DNA of 8,531 nucleotides from an uncultured Collinsella sp. (GTDB lineage: Bacteria > Actinomycetota > Coriobacteriia > Coriobacteriales > Coriobacteriaceae): assembly GCA_902491415.1 (NCBI GenBank), contig CABUHP010000057.1, forward strand, positions 1-8,531, given 5' to 3'. Shown here one piece after another: positions 1 through 5,876 of this stretch. The notes below the pieces were generated by a model. That model did not search any database. It saw only the letters and a program-made list of their open reading frames with translations, and had not been told where the DNA came from. Positions within the stretch are counted from its first letter, which is position 1; each line of letters begins with the position of its first letter. A program made the translations under genes and the position numbers.

Positions 1-2467
1 TGAACAGCGACGCACGACGGCTGCGCATATTGAAGCAGTGGAAAATCTCGACCATGTTGAGTGTGATGAACGCCATCATCACGCCTTCCTCGTCGGCATT
101 GCCGGCGATCATATCGGCGATGTGGATGTAGCCCATGTCAAAGTACACGCCCACAAAGAAGCTCGCCAGCACCAGCACGGTGATGATCAGGCCCTGGACC
201 ACGCAGTCCAGACCCATATGTCCGGCAAAGACGCCGTCCTTGGCGTTGCGCGGCTTGCGCTTCATGATGTCGCCCTCGGCGTCCTCCATGCCCAGCGCGA
301 GCGCGGGGAAACAGTCGGTGACCAGGTTCACCCACAGCAGCTGCACCGGCTGGAAGATGGTAAAGCCGATGAGCGTGGCGATAAACACCGAGAACACCTC
401 GGCAAGGTTGGCCGAAAGCAGGAACTGGATGACCTTGCGGATGTTGTCGTAGATGCGACGGCCCTCTTCGCAGGCACCGATGATGGTGGCGAAGTTGTCG
501 TCGGCGAGCACCATGTCGGCAACGTTCTTGGTGACGTCGGTACCGGTGATGCCCATGCCCACGCCGATGTCGGCACGCTTGATGGACGGGGCGTCGTTGA
601 CGCCGTCGCCCGTCATGGCCACGATCTGGTCGCGCGACTTCCAAGCCTCGACGATGCGGGTCTTATGCTCGGGCTGAACGCGGGCGTACACGCCGTAGTC
701 CTCGATGTGCGCGTCGAGCTCCTCGTCGCTCATGCGATCGAGGTCGGCACCGGTGATGGCATGGCTGCGATCGGTGACGATGCCCAGCTGCTTGGCGATG
801 GCCACGGCGGTGTCGATGTGGTCGCCCGTAATCATGACGGTGCGGATACCGGCGTCGTGCGCCTCGCGGATGGCGTCGGCGACCTCGGGGCGGACCGGGT
901 CAATCATGCCGGACAGGCCGCAGAAGACCAGGTCATGCTCGAGCGCAGCGGGGCTGCAGTCGCTCGGGACCTCGGTGTAGGTGCGGCTTGCCAGCGCCAG
1001 CACGCGCAGGGCCTCGTCGGCCATGGCCTTGTTGGCGGCCACGAGCTCGGCGCGACGCTCCTCGGTCAGCGGAACGACCTTGTCGCCGTCGTAGATATGG
1101 GTGCACAGGCCGATCACCACGTCGGGCGCGCCCTTGGTGTACTGCTCATACTCGCCGTCCAGGGTCTCGACGACCACGGACATCATCTTGCGGCCCGAGT
1201 CGAACGGGGCCTCGCCCACGCGCGGGTGCTCGGCAGTCAGGCCAGTGAGGCCCGCCTTGCCGGCGTCGTTGACGAGCGCGCACTCAGTCGGCTCGCCCAC
1301 GGCCTCGCCCAGCTCCTCGTCCCACTGGGCATCGGAGCACAGAGCCATGCCGGCCAGGAACTTCTCCTTAGGCGCAGCGAGCTCGTGCTTGACGACGGTC
1401 ATCTTGTTTTGGGTAAGGGTACCGGTCTTGTCGGAGCAGATGGTCTGCGTGCAGCCAAGGGTCTCGACGGCAGAGAGCTTGCGGATAATCGCCTGGCGCT
1501 TGGCCATCTTGGTCACGCCGAGCGAAAGCACGATGGTCACGACGGCAACCAGGCCCTCGGGGATGGCGGCGACGGCAAGCGAGACAGCGACCATAAAGGT
1601 GTCGAGCAGCGCGGTCGGGTCGGTAAGAACGTTGCCCACGCCGTGGCGGATGATATCGACACCAAAGATAACGACGCAGATGACGATAACCATGATGGTG
1701 AGGATGCGGCTGAGCTCGGCAAGCTTCACCTGCAGCGGCGTGAGCTCTTCCTTGGCCTCGGCCAGGGCGCCGGCAATCTTGCCCATCTCGGTGTTCATAC
1801 CGGTACCGACCACGACAGCGCGACCGCGACCGTACACCACGGTGGAACCCATGTAGCACATGTTCTTGCGGTCGCCGAGCGGCACGTCGTCGGTGCCGGC
1901 GGCGAGCTCGATCACGTTGGCATGCTTCTCGACGGGCACGGACTCGCCGGTAAGGGCGGCCTCCTCGATCTTCATCGTGGCGCTCTCGAGCACGCGGCAG
2001 TCGGCCGGGACGGAGTCGCCCGCCTCGAGCATGATCACATCGCCGGGCACGAGCTCGGCGCTCGGCAGGTGCACGAGCTTGCCGTCGCGCAGCACCTTGG
2101 ACTGCGCGGCGCTCATCTCCTGCAATGCCTCGAGAGCTTCCTCGCTTTTAGCCTCCTGGACCACGCCCAGCACCGAGTTGACGATAACGACGAACATGAT
2201 GATGGCTACGTCGGCAAAATCGGGCTCGCCCTTGACCATACCCGTAAGTGCACTGATGACGGCGGCAACGATCAGCATGATGACCATGGGGTCGGCCATC
2301 TGCTCAAAGAAGCGCTTCCACAACGGTGTCTTCTCGGCTTCCTCGAGCTTGTTAGGGCCTGTCTTGGCGAGGCGCGACGACGCCTCGTCGTTGCTCAGGC
2401 CGAGGTTCTCATCGACACCTTGGTCGCTGAGTACCTCCGCCGCGGCGGACAGGTATTCCTTTTGCAT
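1..2467 (-). CDS. P2A-type (SERCA/PacL-like) calcium-transporting P-type ATPase, C-terminus cut by window edge
   Basis: This membrane pump should couple ATP hydrolysis to cation export, most likely Ca2+. There are 822 complete residues, and M9-M10 (roughly 60-80 residues) should lie left of the window. Visible motifs are the actuator TGES (173-176), PEGL in M4 (302-306 region, Glu304), the phosphorylation site DKTGT with Asp346, KGAPD in the nucleotide domain (445-449), TGD (547-549) and the hinge TGDGVNDAP (619-627). All main SERCA Ca2+ ligands have counterparts: Glu304 (E309), Asn687 (N768), Glu690 (E771), Asn714 (N796), Thr717 (T799), Asp718 (D800) and Glu807 (E908), which suggests two Ca2+ sites. 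The hydrophobic segments M1 (57-77), M2 (84-104), M3 (255-275) and M4-M8 are in the usual order. The ATG at 2467 follows a GGGAGGGGA ribosome site 6-7 nt upstream. The residue after PEGL is Val, not the usual Pro. Mn2+ export is a possible alternative. Confidence 0.95.
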   Translation of the reverse strand, partial: MQKEYLSAAAEVLSDQGVDENLGLSNDEASSRLAKTGPNKLEEAEKTPLWKRFFEQMADPMVIMLIVAAVISALTGMVKGEPDFADVAIIMFVVIVNSVLGVVQEAKSEEALEALQEMSAAQSKVLRDGKLVHLPSAELVPGDVIMLEAGDSVPADCRVLESATMKIEEAALTGESVPVEKHANVIELAAGTDDVPLGDRKNMCYMGSTVVYGRGRAVVVGTGMNTEMGKIAGALAEAKEELTPLQVKLAELSRILTIMVIVICVVIFGVDIIRHGVGNVLTDPTALLDTFMVAVSLAVAAIPEGLVAVVTIVLSLGVTKMAKRQAIIRKLSAVETLGCTQTICSDKTGTLTQNKMTVVKHELAAPKEKFLAGMALCSDAQWDEELGEAVGEPTECALVNDAGKAGLTGLTAEHPRVGEAPFDSGRKMMSVVVETLDGEYEQYTKGAPDVVIGLCTHIYDGDKVVPLTEERRAELVAANKAMADEALRVLALASRTYTEVPSDCSPAALEHDLVFCGLSGMIDPVRPEVADAIREAHDAGIRTVMITGDHIDTAVAIAKQLGIVTDRSHAITGADLDRMSDEELDAHIEDYGVYARVQPEHKTRIVEAWKSRDQIVAMTGDGVNDAPSIKRADIGVGMGITGTDVTKNVADMVLADDNFATIIGACEEGRRIYDNIRKVIQFLLSANLAEVFSVFIATLIGFTIFQPVQLLWVNLVTDCFPALALGMEDAEGDIMKRKPRNAKDGVFAGHMGLDCVVQGLIITVLVLASFFVGVYFDMGYIHIADMIAGNADEEGVMMAFITLNMVEIFHCFNMRSRRASLF

Positions 2468-2487
2468 ATAGAGTCCCCTCCCGGGAT

Positions 2488-2576
2488 TCGGGCCACTCAG
2501 CAGATTGATGCCCGATCATAATTCCCAGGAGAAGGGCAAGGGCTCATCAAGGCTGCCGTGCTGAGCGGCAGTTGAT
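2488..2576 (-). promoter_or_regulatory. potentially structured 5' leader of the Ca-ATPase mRNA
   Basis: Two inverted repeats precede the ATPase ribosome site. The distal one pairs ATCAA-gg-CTGCCG (2546-2558) with CGGCAG-TTGAT (2566-2576), giving 11 base pairs with a 2-nt bulge and a 7-nt loop. The proximal one pairs TCGGGC (2488-2493) with GCCCGA (2510-2515) and ends about 5 nt from the Shine-Dalgarno sequence. The pairing is visible in the sequence. Any role in translation or transcript stability is inference, and no known riboswitch family was recognised. Confidence 0.35.
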
Positions 2577-2585
2577 AGTGGAGCT

Positions 2586-2615
2586 ATGGTACCCCAAAGC
2601 GGCGCGTCTAGCCAA
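2586..2615 (-). promoter_or_regulatory. candidate promoter of the Ca-ATPase gene
   Basis: On the minus strand TTGGCT (2610-2615) and TACCAT (2586-2591) lie 18 bp apart, each matching 4 of 6 consensus bases. Transcription would start near 2579, just before the distal leader hairpin. The palindrome TTCCAATTGGAA (2620-2631) sits directly upstream and could be an operator. A competing -10, TATGAT at 2515-2520, has no good -35 partner. The call is weak. Confidence 0.25.
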
Positions 2616-2619
2616 AACA

Positions 2620-2631
2620 TTCCAATTGGAA
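2620..2631. promoter_or_regulatory. 12-bp perfect palindrome, possible operator
   Basis: TTCCAATTGGAA is a perfect dyad in the ATPase/pyk intergenic region. It lies 5 bp upstream of the candidate ATPase -35 box and about 190 bp upstream of the pyk promoter. Its symmetry and place fit a dimeric regulator site, but a 12-bp palindrome can also arise by chance and no regulator is known. Confidence 0.25.
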
Positions 2632-2765
2632 ACACGGCTCGAGTGCAACGATGCAGACCGTGTGATGCTCAACATTGATAAAACGTTTTTTCTTCGGTGC
2701 ATCATCAAACTGAAATATCGCCCAGATAGCAGCGGTCAGAACGGTTGGTAAAGATTTTTCATATA

Positions 2766-2779
2766 CCGTTTTTTCGCAA
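2766..2779 (+). repeat. AT-rich 14-mer shared with the palindromic element downstream of pyk
   Basis: CCGTTTTTTCGCAA occurs here and again at 4655-4668 inside the palindromic element. In both places it is followed within 2-4 nt by an A-run and ATG, and further on by GCATAC (2800-2805 and 4730-4735). An exact 14-mer in the same orientation in two intergenic regions of a GC-rich genome suggests common origin or a shared function. The surrounding bases have diverged too far for a full alignment by eye. Confidence 0.4.
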
Positions 2780-2800
2780 AAAATGAACTTCTAATTCGGC

Positions 2801-2845
2801 ATACGGTCGATTTTTTGGGGTATTCGGTCGCCATTTCGTTATAAT
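2801..2845 (+). promoter_or_regulatory. pyk promoter with flanking direct repeats
   Basis: A perfect -10 box TATAAT lies at 2840-2845. The best -35 is TTGGGG (2815-2820), a 3-of-6 match with a long 19-bp spacer, so the promoter may need an activator or upstream AT tracts. Direct repeats ATACGGTCG (2801-2809) and ATTCGGTCG (2822-2830), 8 of 9 identical and exactly 21 bp apart, bracket the -35. This is a typical layout for a regulator bound on one DNA face. Transcription would start near 2852, leaving a leader of about 57 nt. Confidence 0.55.
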
Positions 2846-2908
2846 CATCTCAGTTTTATTTCTTATGGTTTATCTATCAGCGCAAGACGATGTCAGATGG
2901 AGGTCTGA

Positions 2909-4369
2909 ATGTACAAGCGCACCAAGATTGTATGCACCATGGGTCCCGCCTGCGATAGCGACGAGACCATCCGCGAGATGATCAAGGCGGGCATGAACGT
3001 CGCCCGTTTTAACTTCTCGCACGGATCCTACGACGAGCACCACGGTCGCATCGAGCGCGTCCGTCGTATTTCCAAGGAGCTCGGTCTGCCCGTCGGCATC
3101 CTGCTCGACACCAAGGGCCCCGAGGTCCGCACCGGACTTCTGGTCGATGGCAAGAAGGTTGCCGTCAAGACCGGCGACAAGATCGTCGTCACCGCTCAGC
3201 CCACGTCCGAGGATTTCCACGGCACCTCTGAGCACATCTCCCTCGACTACCTGGCTCTGCCCTCCGAGGTCGAGAAGGGCTCCCTTATCCTGATCGACGA
3301 CGGCCTGGTTGCCCTCGAGGTCGAGTCCGTCAGCGGCCAGGACATGACCTGCGTCGTTAAGAACGACGGCCTGATTGGCGAGCGCAAGGGCGTCAACATG
3401 CCCAACGTCAACATCTCGCTGCCCGCTATCACCGAGCGCGATCGTCAGGACATCCTCTTTGGCCTGACCGAGAACATCGACTACATCGCCGCTTCCTTCA
3501 TCCGTGACGGCGAGTCCGTCCGCGGCATTCGCAAGCTTTGCCGCGAGAACGGTGGCGAGCACGTGACGATCTTCCCGAAGATCGAGTGCGCCCTGGGCGT
3601 CGAGAACTTCGACGAGATCCTCGAGGCTTCCGACGGCATCATGGTCGCCCGTGGCGACCTGGGCATCGAGATCAAGCCCGAGCTCGTTCCCCACATCCAG
3701 AAGGAGATCATCGCCAAGTGCAACGCGGCCTACAAGCCCGTCATCACCGCTACGCAGATGCTCGACTCCATGCAGCAGAACCCGCGCCCGACGCGCGCCG
3801 AGGTTGCCGACGTTGCTAACGCCATTTACGACGGCACCGACGCCGTTATGCTCTCTGGCGAGTCCGCTGCCGGTAAGTACCCGGTCGAGGCCGTTAAGAT
3901 GCAGGCCAGCATTGCTCTCGAGACTGAGAAGTACCTCCCGGCTCACGCTCCGCTCGAGGTTCCGGCTGACGCTCACGGCACCCGCGTCGTCAACAACGTT
4001 GTGGGTATGTCCGCTGTGAACATGGCTACCACCGTTGGCGCCAAGTGCATCACCGTGCCGACGACCACCGGTCGTACCGCTCGCCTGATCTCGCACTTCC
4101 GTCCCAACATGCCGATCTGCGCGTTCTCCCGCCACGAGTGGGCCGTCCAGCAGATGATTATGTACTGGGGCGTTATCCCGCACCAGGCCGAGATCACCCA
4201 GGGCACCGTCAACGGCACGATCGTCAAGGCGATCGAGACCGCTAAGGAGCTCGGCTACGTCGAGACTGGCGACCTGACCGTCGCTACCGCCGGCGATCCC
4301 CGCATGAGCGTCCAGCTCGAGGACAAGGTCTCCTCGACCAACGTCGCTTACGTCGCTCAGGTGCGCTAA
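2909..4369 (+). CDS. pyk: pyruvate kinase
   Basis: This cytoplasmic glycolytic enzyme transfers phosphate from phosphoenolpyruvate to ADP to give pyruvate and ATP. The 486 residues match the usual bacterial single-unit length of about 470-480; the extra C-terminal PEP-utiliser domain of Bacillus enzymes is absent. Visible motifs are the N-terminal TKIVCTMGPA, RFNFSHG (Arg33, Asn35, Ser37), LDTKGPEVRTG (Asp67, Lys69, Arg74), the active-site signature IFPKIE (Lys224, Glu226), VARGDLG (Asp250), TATQMLDSM (Thr282) and the allosteric-domain part from about residue 345. The ATG at 2909 has GGAGGT 4 nt upstream and an in-frame TGA directly before it, so the start cannot be extended. Codons are strongly C-ending, as in highly expressed genes. 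At the position of the K+-selecting Glu117 of rabbit muscle enzyme my hand alignment gives Leu115. A strong promoter and terminator suggest a single-gene transcript. Confidence 0.98.
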   Translation: MYKRTKIVCTMGPACDSDETIREMIKAGMNVARFNFSHGSYDEHHGRIERVRRISKELGLPVGILLDTKGPEVRTGLLVDGKKVAVKTGDKIVVTAQPTSEDFHGTSEHISLDYLALPSEVEKGSLILIDDGLVALEVESVSGQDMTCVVKNDGLIGERKGVNMPNVNISLPAITERDRQDILFGLTENIDYIAASFIRDGESVRGIRKLCRENGGEHVTIFPKIECALGVENFDEILEASDGIMVARGDLGIEIKPELVPHIQKEIIAKCNAAYKPVITATQMLDSMQQNPRPTRAEVADVANAIYDGTDAVMLSGESAAGKYPVEAVKMQASIALETEKYLPAHAPLEVPADAHGTRVVNNVVGMSAVNMATTVGAKCITVPTTTGRTARLISHFRPNMPICAFSRHEWAVQQMIMYWGVIPHQAEITQGTVNGTIVKAIETAKELGYVETGDLTVATAGDPRMSVQLEDKVSSTNVAYVAQVR

Positions 4370-4393
4370 ATCGCACTTGCAAGCAGACTTGCA
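4361..4393 (+). other. two small hairpins at the pyk mRNA 3' end
   Basis: GTGCG (4361-4365) pairs with CGCAC (4372-4376), placing the TAA stop codon in the loop. TGCAAG (4378-4383) then pairs with CTTGCA (4388-4393) across a 4-nt loop. Both lie just before the main terminator stem, so the message would end in three stacked hairpins. The pairing is visible; a role in 3'-end stability is inference. Confidence 0.35.
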
Positions 4394-4397
4394 TTGC

Positions 4398-4434
4398 AAA
4401 GGGCCCGGAAGGCTTCGCCTTCCGGGCCCTTTTT
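4398..4434 (+). terminator. Rho-independent terminator of pyk
   Basis: A 16-bp perfect stem (AAAGGGCCCGGAAGGC at 4398-4413 pairing with 4417-4432), a TTC loop and a T5 run at 4430-4434 form a very strong intrinsic terminator 28 nt after the pyk stop codon. The A-run before the stem could also make it act in reverse, but no minus-strand gene converges on it. Confidence 0.95.
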
Positions 4435-4613
4435 CTGTGCGCTAAAGCCGGGGCACGGCAAAACACGCGCCCATTTCTTTACCAAAAGCGCGAAATCCGC
4501 CCTTCAAGGCCCAGAACTAGGACTCCTGGCTCCAAAAGTGTTCGCCCGGCGGCAAACCCACACCCCGTGCAGAGCTGCTATATCGTTTTAGCAAGGTCAA
4601 GATCAGCCACGTT

Positions 4614-4741
4614 TTCGGAAGTATGCGGCAAATTCTGAGACCTCCGAGCACACCCCGTTTTTTCGCAACAAAATGCCTGATAAACTAGCCTCAAAAGCCA
4701 GGTCTGCTCACAGGGTTCAGATTTTGCCGCATACTTCCGAA
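4614..4741. repeat. palindromic element with 19-bp perfect inverted termini (MITE-like or paired operator)
   Basis: The ends are perfect inverted copies: TTCGGAAGTATGCGGCAAA (4614-4632) and its complement (4723-4741). With one mismatch the match extends to 25 bp, and with about six mismatches to roughly 41 bp per arm (to 4655 and from about 4701). That leaves an AT-rich centre containing CCGTTTTTTCGCAA. A single-stranded copy would fold into a long hairpin. There is no transposase and no clear target-site duplication beyond a TT on each side. It may be a non-autonomous repetitive element. Alternatively the arms may be two binding sites, since AbiEi-family proteins are known to bind paired inverted repeats ahead of their own genes. 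The right arm ends exactly where the -35-like TTGACG of the next gene begins. Confidence 0.7.
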
Positions 4742-4769
4742 TTGACGCTGGCACTCCTTAATCCATAGG
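4742..4769 (+). promoter_or_regulatory. possible promoter of the nuclease-fold gene
   Basis: TTGACG (4742-4747) matches the -35 consensus in 5 of 6 positions and abuts the palindromic element. The only -10-like hexamer at usual distance is CATAGG (4764-4769, 16-bp spacer), which is poor. If real, the promoter is weak or needs help. Confidence 0.25.
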
Positions 4770-4794
4770 CACGCTTTTCAGCCAGGAGGGCATC

Positions 4795-5868
4795 GTGGAT
4801 CTGACGCTATGCGGCCAAACTGCTTTTAACTATCACCGCATCCCGCCGCAAATACTGGGTCTTTACCCTGCCATTAGCCTTGGCAATATGGATCGCAGAT
4901 GTTGCGGCCTCAGAAGTCATGCGGTTGTAAAAGACCTGCTTCACGCACCGCTTCACAGGCTTGTATTCACCCGGGCACAATCCGGGTCGCGAAGCCTGTT
5001 TAAATCGCATCTCCTGACCCAAGAGCCACCTCCTGGGTCGTTTAGGCAGACTGAGCATGGATTTGATGTCACGTCGCCCGAGTTTACGCTGCTCAACCTT
5101 GCTGCGAAGGTCTCACGCAACCAGTTACTCATGGCTTGCTACGAGATGTGCGGCTCCTTTGCAGTGTTTAAGCCCTGCGAGCGAACGCAGCAACAACTCG
5201 ATGAATCTATTTCGCTTAAGCTCATTCCACCCAACTGCGGCTGGGAGCGAGTTAACGACACCAAGGGCAATGACACCAACCTGTGGAAGCGCCAACCGCT
5301 CCTCAGCGCGGCGGATATCGCCGCGTTCGCTAAGCAGGCCGCAGGCCTGCGCGGCGTTAAGCAGCTCCGCTGGGCGGCCGAGCACATGACGGGGCAGACC
5401 GCCTCGCCTTTCGAAGTCCAAACATCCATACTCGTCTCACTCCCCCGTGACGAGGGCGGCCTGGGTATCGGCATCACCAACAACGTGCGCATCCCACTCA
5501 GCGACGCCGCGCGCTCGCTGTATGACAAAACCTGCTGCTACGCCGATATCCTCATCGAGAGCGCCACCGACAGCATGGGCGTCATTTTGGAATGCCAAGG
5601 CCGCTCCGCCCACGATGGCGAAGCCGCAAGCCTCTCCGATGCCGAACGCACCACCGCGCTCACCAGCATGGGCTACGATGTCATACAAATTACCTACGAC
5701 CAGATCAAGGACAAGAAGAGCTTTAACAACATCGCCGAGCTCATTCATAAAAAGGCGGGGCTCCCCTACATCCCAAAGACCGATCAGGAACGTACCGCTG
5801 AAAATGCCCTGCGACGGGAGCTGTTGGTCGATTGGGTTGAACTGTTCACCGTTAAGCCGGCCGGCTAG
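4795..5868 (+). CDS. AbiEi/DUF559-like protein with a C-terminal Vsr-type (PD-(D/E)XK-like) nuclease-fold domain
   Basis: The exact function is unknown. The 357-residue protein has the layout of actinobacterial AbiEi-type proteins. A central SPEFTLLNLA motif (94-103) is followed by a helix ending in CYEMCG (115-120). A linker motif SPFEVQTSILVSL (204-216) resembles the SPxE element that precedes the nuclease-like domain in this family. The C-terminal domain (about 245-305) reads YADILIE (Asp251), ILECQG (Glu266, Gln268), His273, SDAERTTAL (Asp282, Arg285) and GYDVIQITYDQI, the DUF559/Vsr pattern of D, E-x-x, H, D and a final strand. No N-terminal winged helix of the AbiEi kind is apparent, so it may not bind DNA as those antitoxins do. 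The GTG start has AGGAGGG 4 nt upstream, and an in-frame TAA at 4759 rules out an earlier start. Codon use is looser than in pyk. No partner toxin (AbiEii-like nucleotidyltransferase) is adjacent. Confidence 0.7.
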   Translation: MDLTLCGQTAFNYHRIPPQILGLYPAISLGNMDRRCCGLRSHAVVKDLLHAPLHRLVFTRAQSGSRSLFKSHLLTQEPPPGSFRQTEHGFDVTSPEFTLLNLAAKVSRNQLLMACYEMCGSFAVFKPCERTQQQLDESISLKLIPPNCGWERVNDTKGNDTNLWKRQPLLSAADIAAFAKQAAGLRGVKQLRWAAEHMTGQTASPFEVQTSILVSLPRDEGGLGIGITNNVRIPLSDAARSLYDKTCCYADILIESATDSMGVILECQGRSAHDGEAASLSDAERTTALTSMGYDVIQITYDQIKDKKSFNNIAELIHKKAGLPYIPKTDQERTAENALRRELLVDWVELFTVKPAG

Positions 5869-5876
5869 CAGCTAGC
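5864..5876. other. 4-nt tail-to-tail overlap of two genes inside an odd palindrome
   Basis: The plus-strand TAG stop (5866-5868) and the minus-strand TAG stop (5865-5867) share CTAG (5865-5868). The surrounding GCTAGCAGCTAGC is symmetric except for its central base. No intrinsic terminator with a T-run is visible for either gene nearby, so their transcripts probably overlap. Confidence 0.8.

Larger units (their letters stand above)
2468..2908. other. divergent intergenic region between Ca-ATPase and pyk
   Basis: This 441-bp stretch holds no convincing gene. The left part (2468-2632) is the presumed ATPase leader and promoter, with two potential hairpins (2488-2515 and 2546-2576) and the 12-bp palindrome TTCCAATTGGAA. 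The middle (2632-2750) has further weak inverted repeats, such as TGATGC at 2663-2668 with GCATCA at 2699-2704, and nothing I can name. The right part (2760-2850) is strikingly AT-rich for this genome and contains the pyk promoter. I looked for known riboswitch cores, including the yybP-ykoY manganese type that can precede such pumps, and saw none. Confidence 0.8.
4370..4794. other. intergenic region between pyk and the nuclease-fold gene
   Basis: This 425-bp region holds the pyk terminator (4398-4434), a stretch of about 180 bp (4435-4613) in which I see no gene, RNA or clear promoter, the palindromic element (4614-4741), and a 53-bp spacer carrying a possible -35 and the ribosome site of the next gene. 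Short open frames here lack ribosome sites and overlap the terminator or the palindrome. Confidence 0.75.

Noticed and set aside
38..2521. 827-codon plus-strand open frame opposite the Ca-ATPase
   Set aside because: Its product is His/Asp/Gly-rich and shows no motif. It is the antisense shadow of a conserved ATPase whose C-ending codons exclude stops, and it has no ribosome site.
2468..2590. yybP-ykoY manganese riboswitch ahead of the cation pump
   Set aside because: The conserved loop sequences of that family are not seen; only generic hairpins are present.
2865..2908. Possible leader peptide ahead of pyk (ATG at 2865 or 2890)
   Set aside because: Neither ATG has a Shine-Dalgarno sequence, and both frames run into pyk out of frame.
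2870..4399. 509-codon minus-strand open frame opposite pyk
   Set aside because: Low-complexity, Asp/Leu/Val/Gly-rich antisense of a highly codon-biased gene. Its start lies against the pyk terminator and the product has no recognisable domain.
4394..4591. 65-codon plus-strand frame after pyk
   Set aside because: It begins inside the pyk terminator stem, lacks a ribosome site and has no recognisable sequence.
4614..4741. Interpretation of the palindrome as a second intrinsic terminator or CRISPR repeat pair
   Set aside because: No T-run follows the arms, the loop is long, and there are only two inverted copies, not several direct repeats with spacers.
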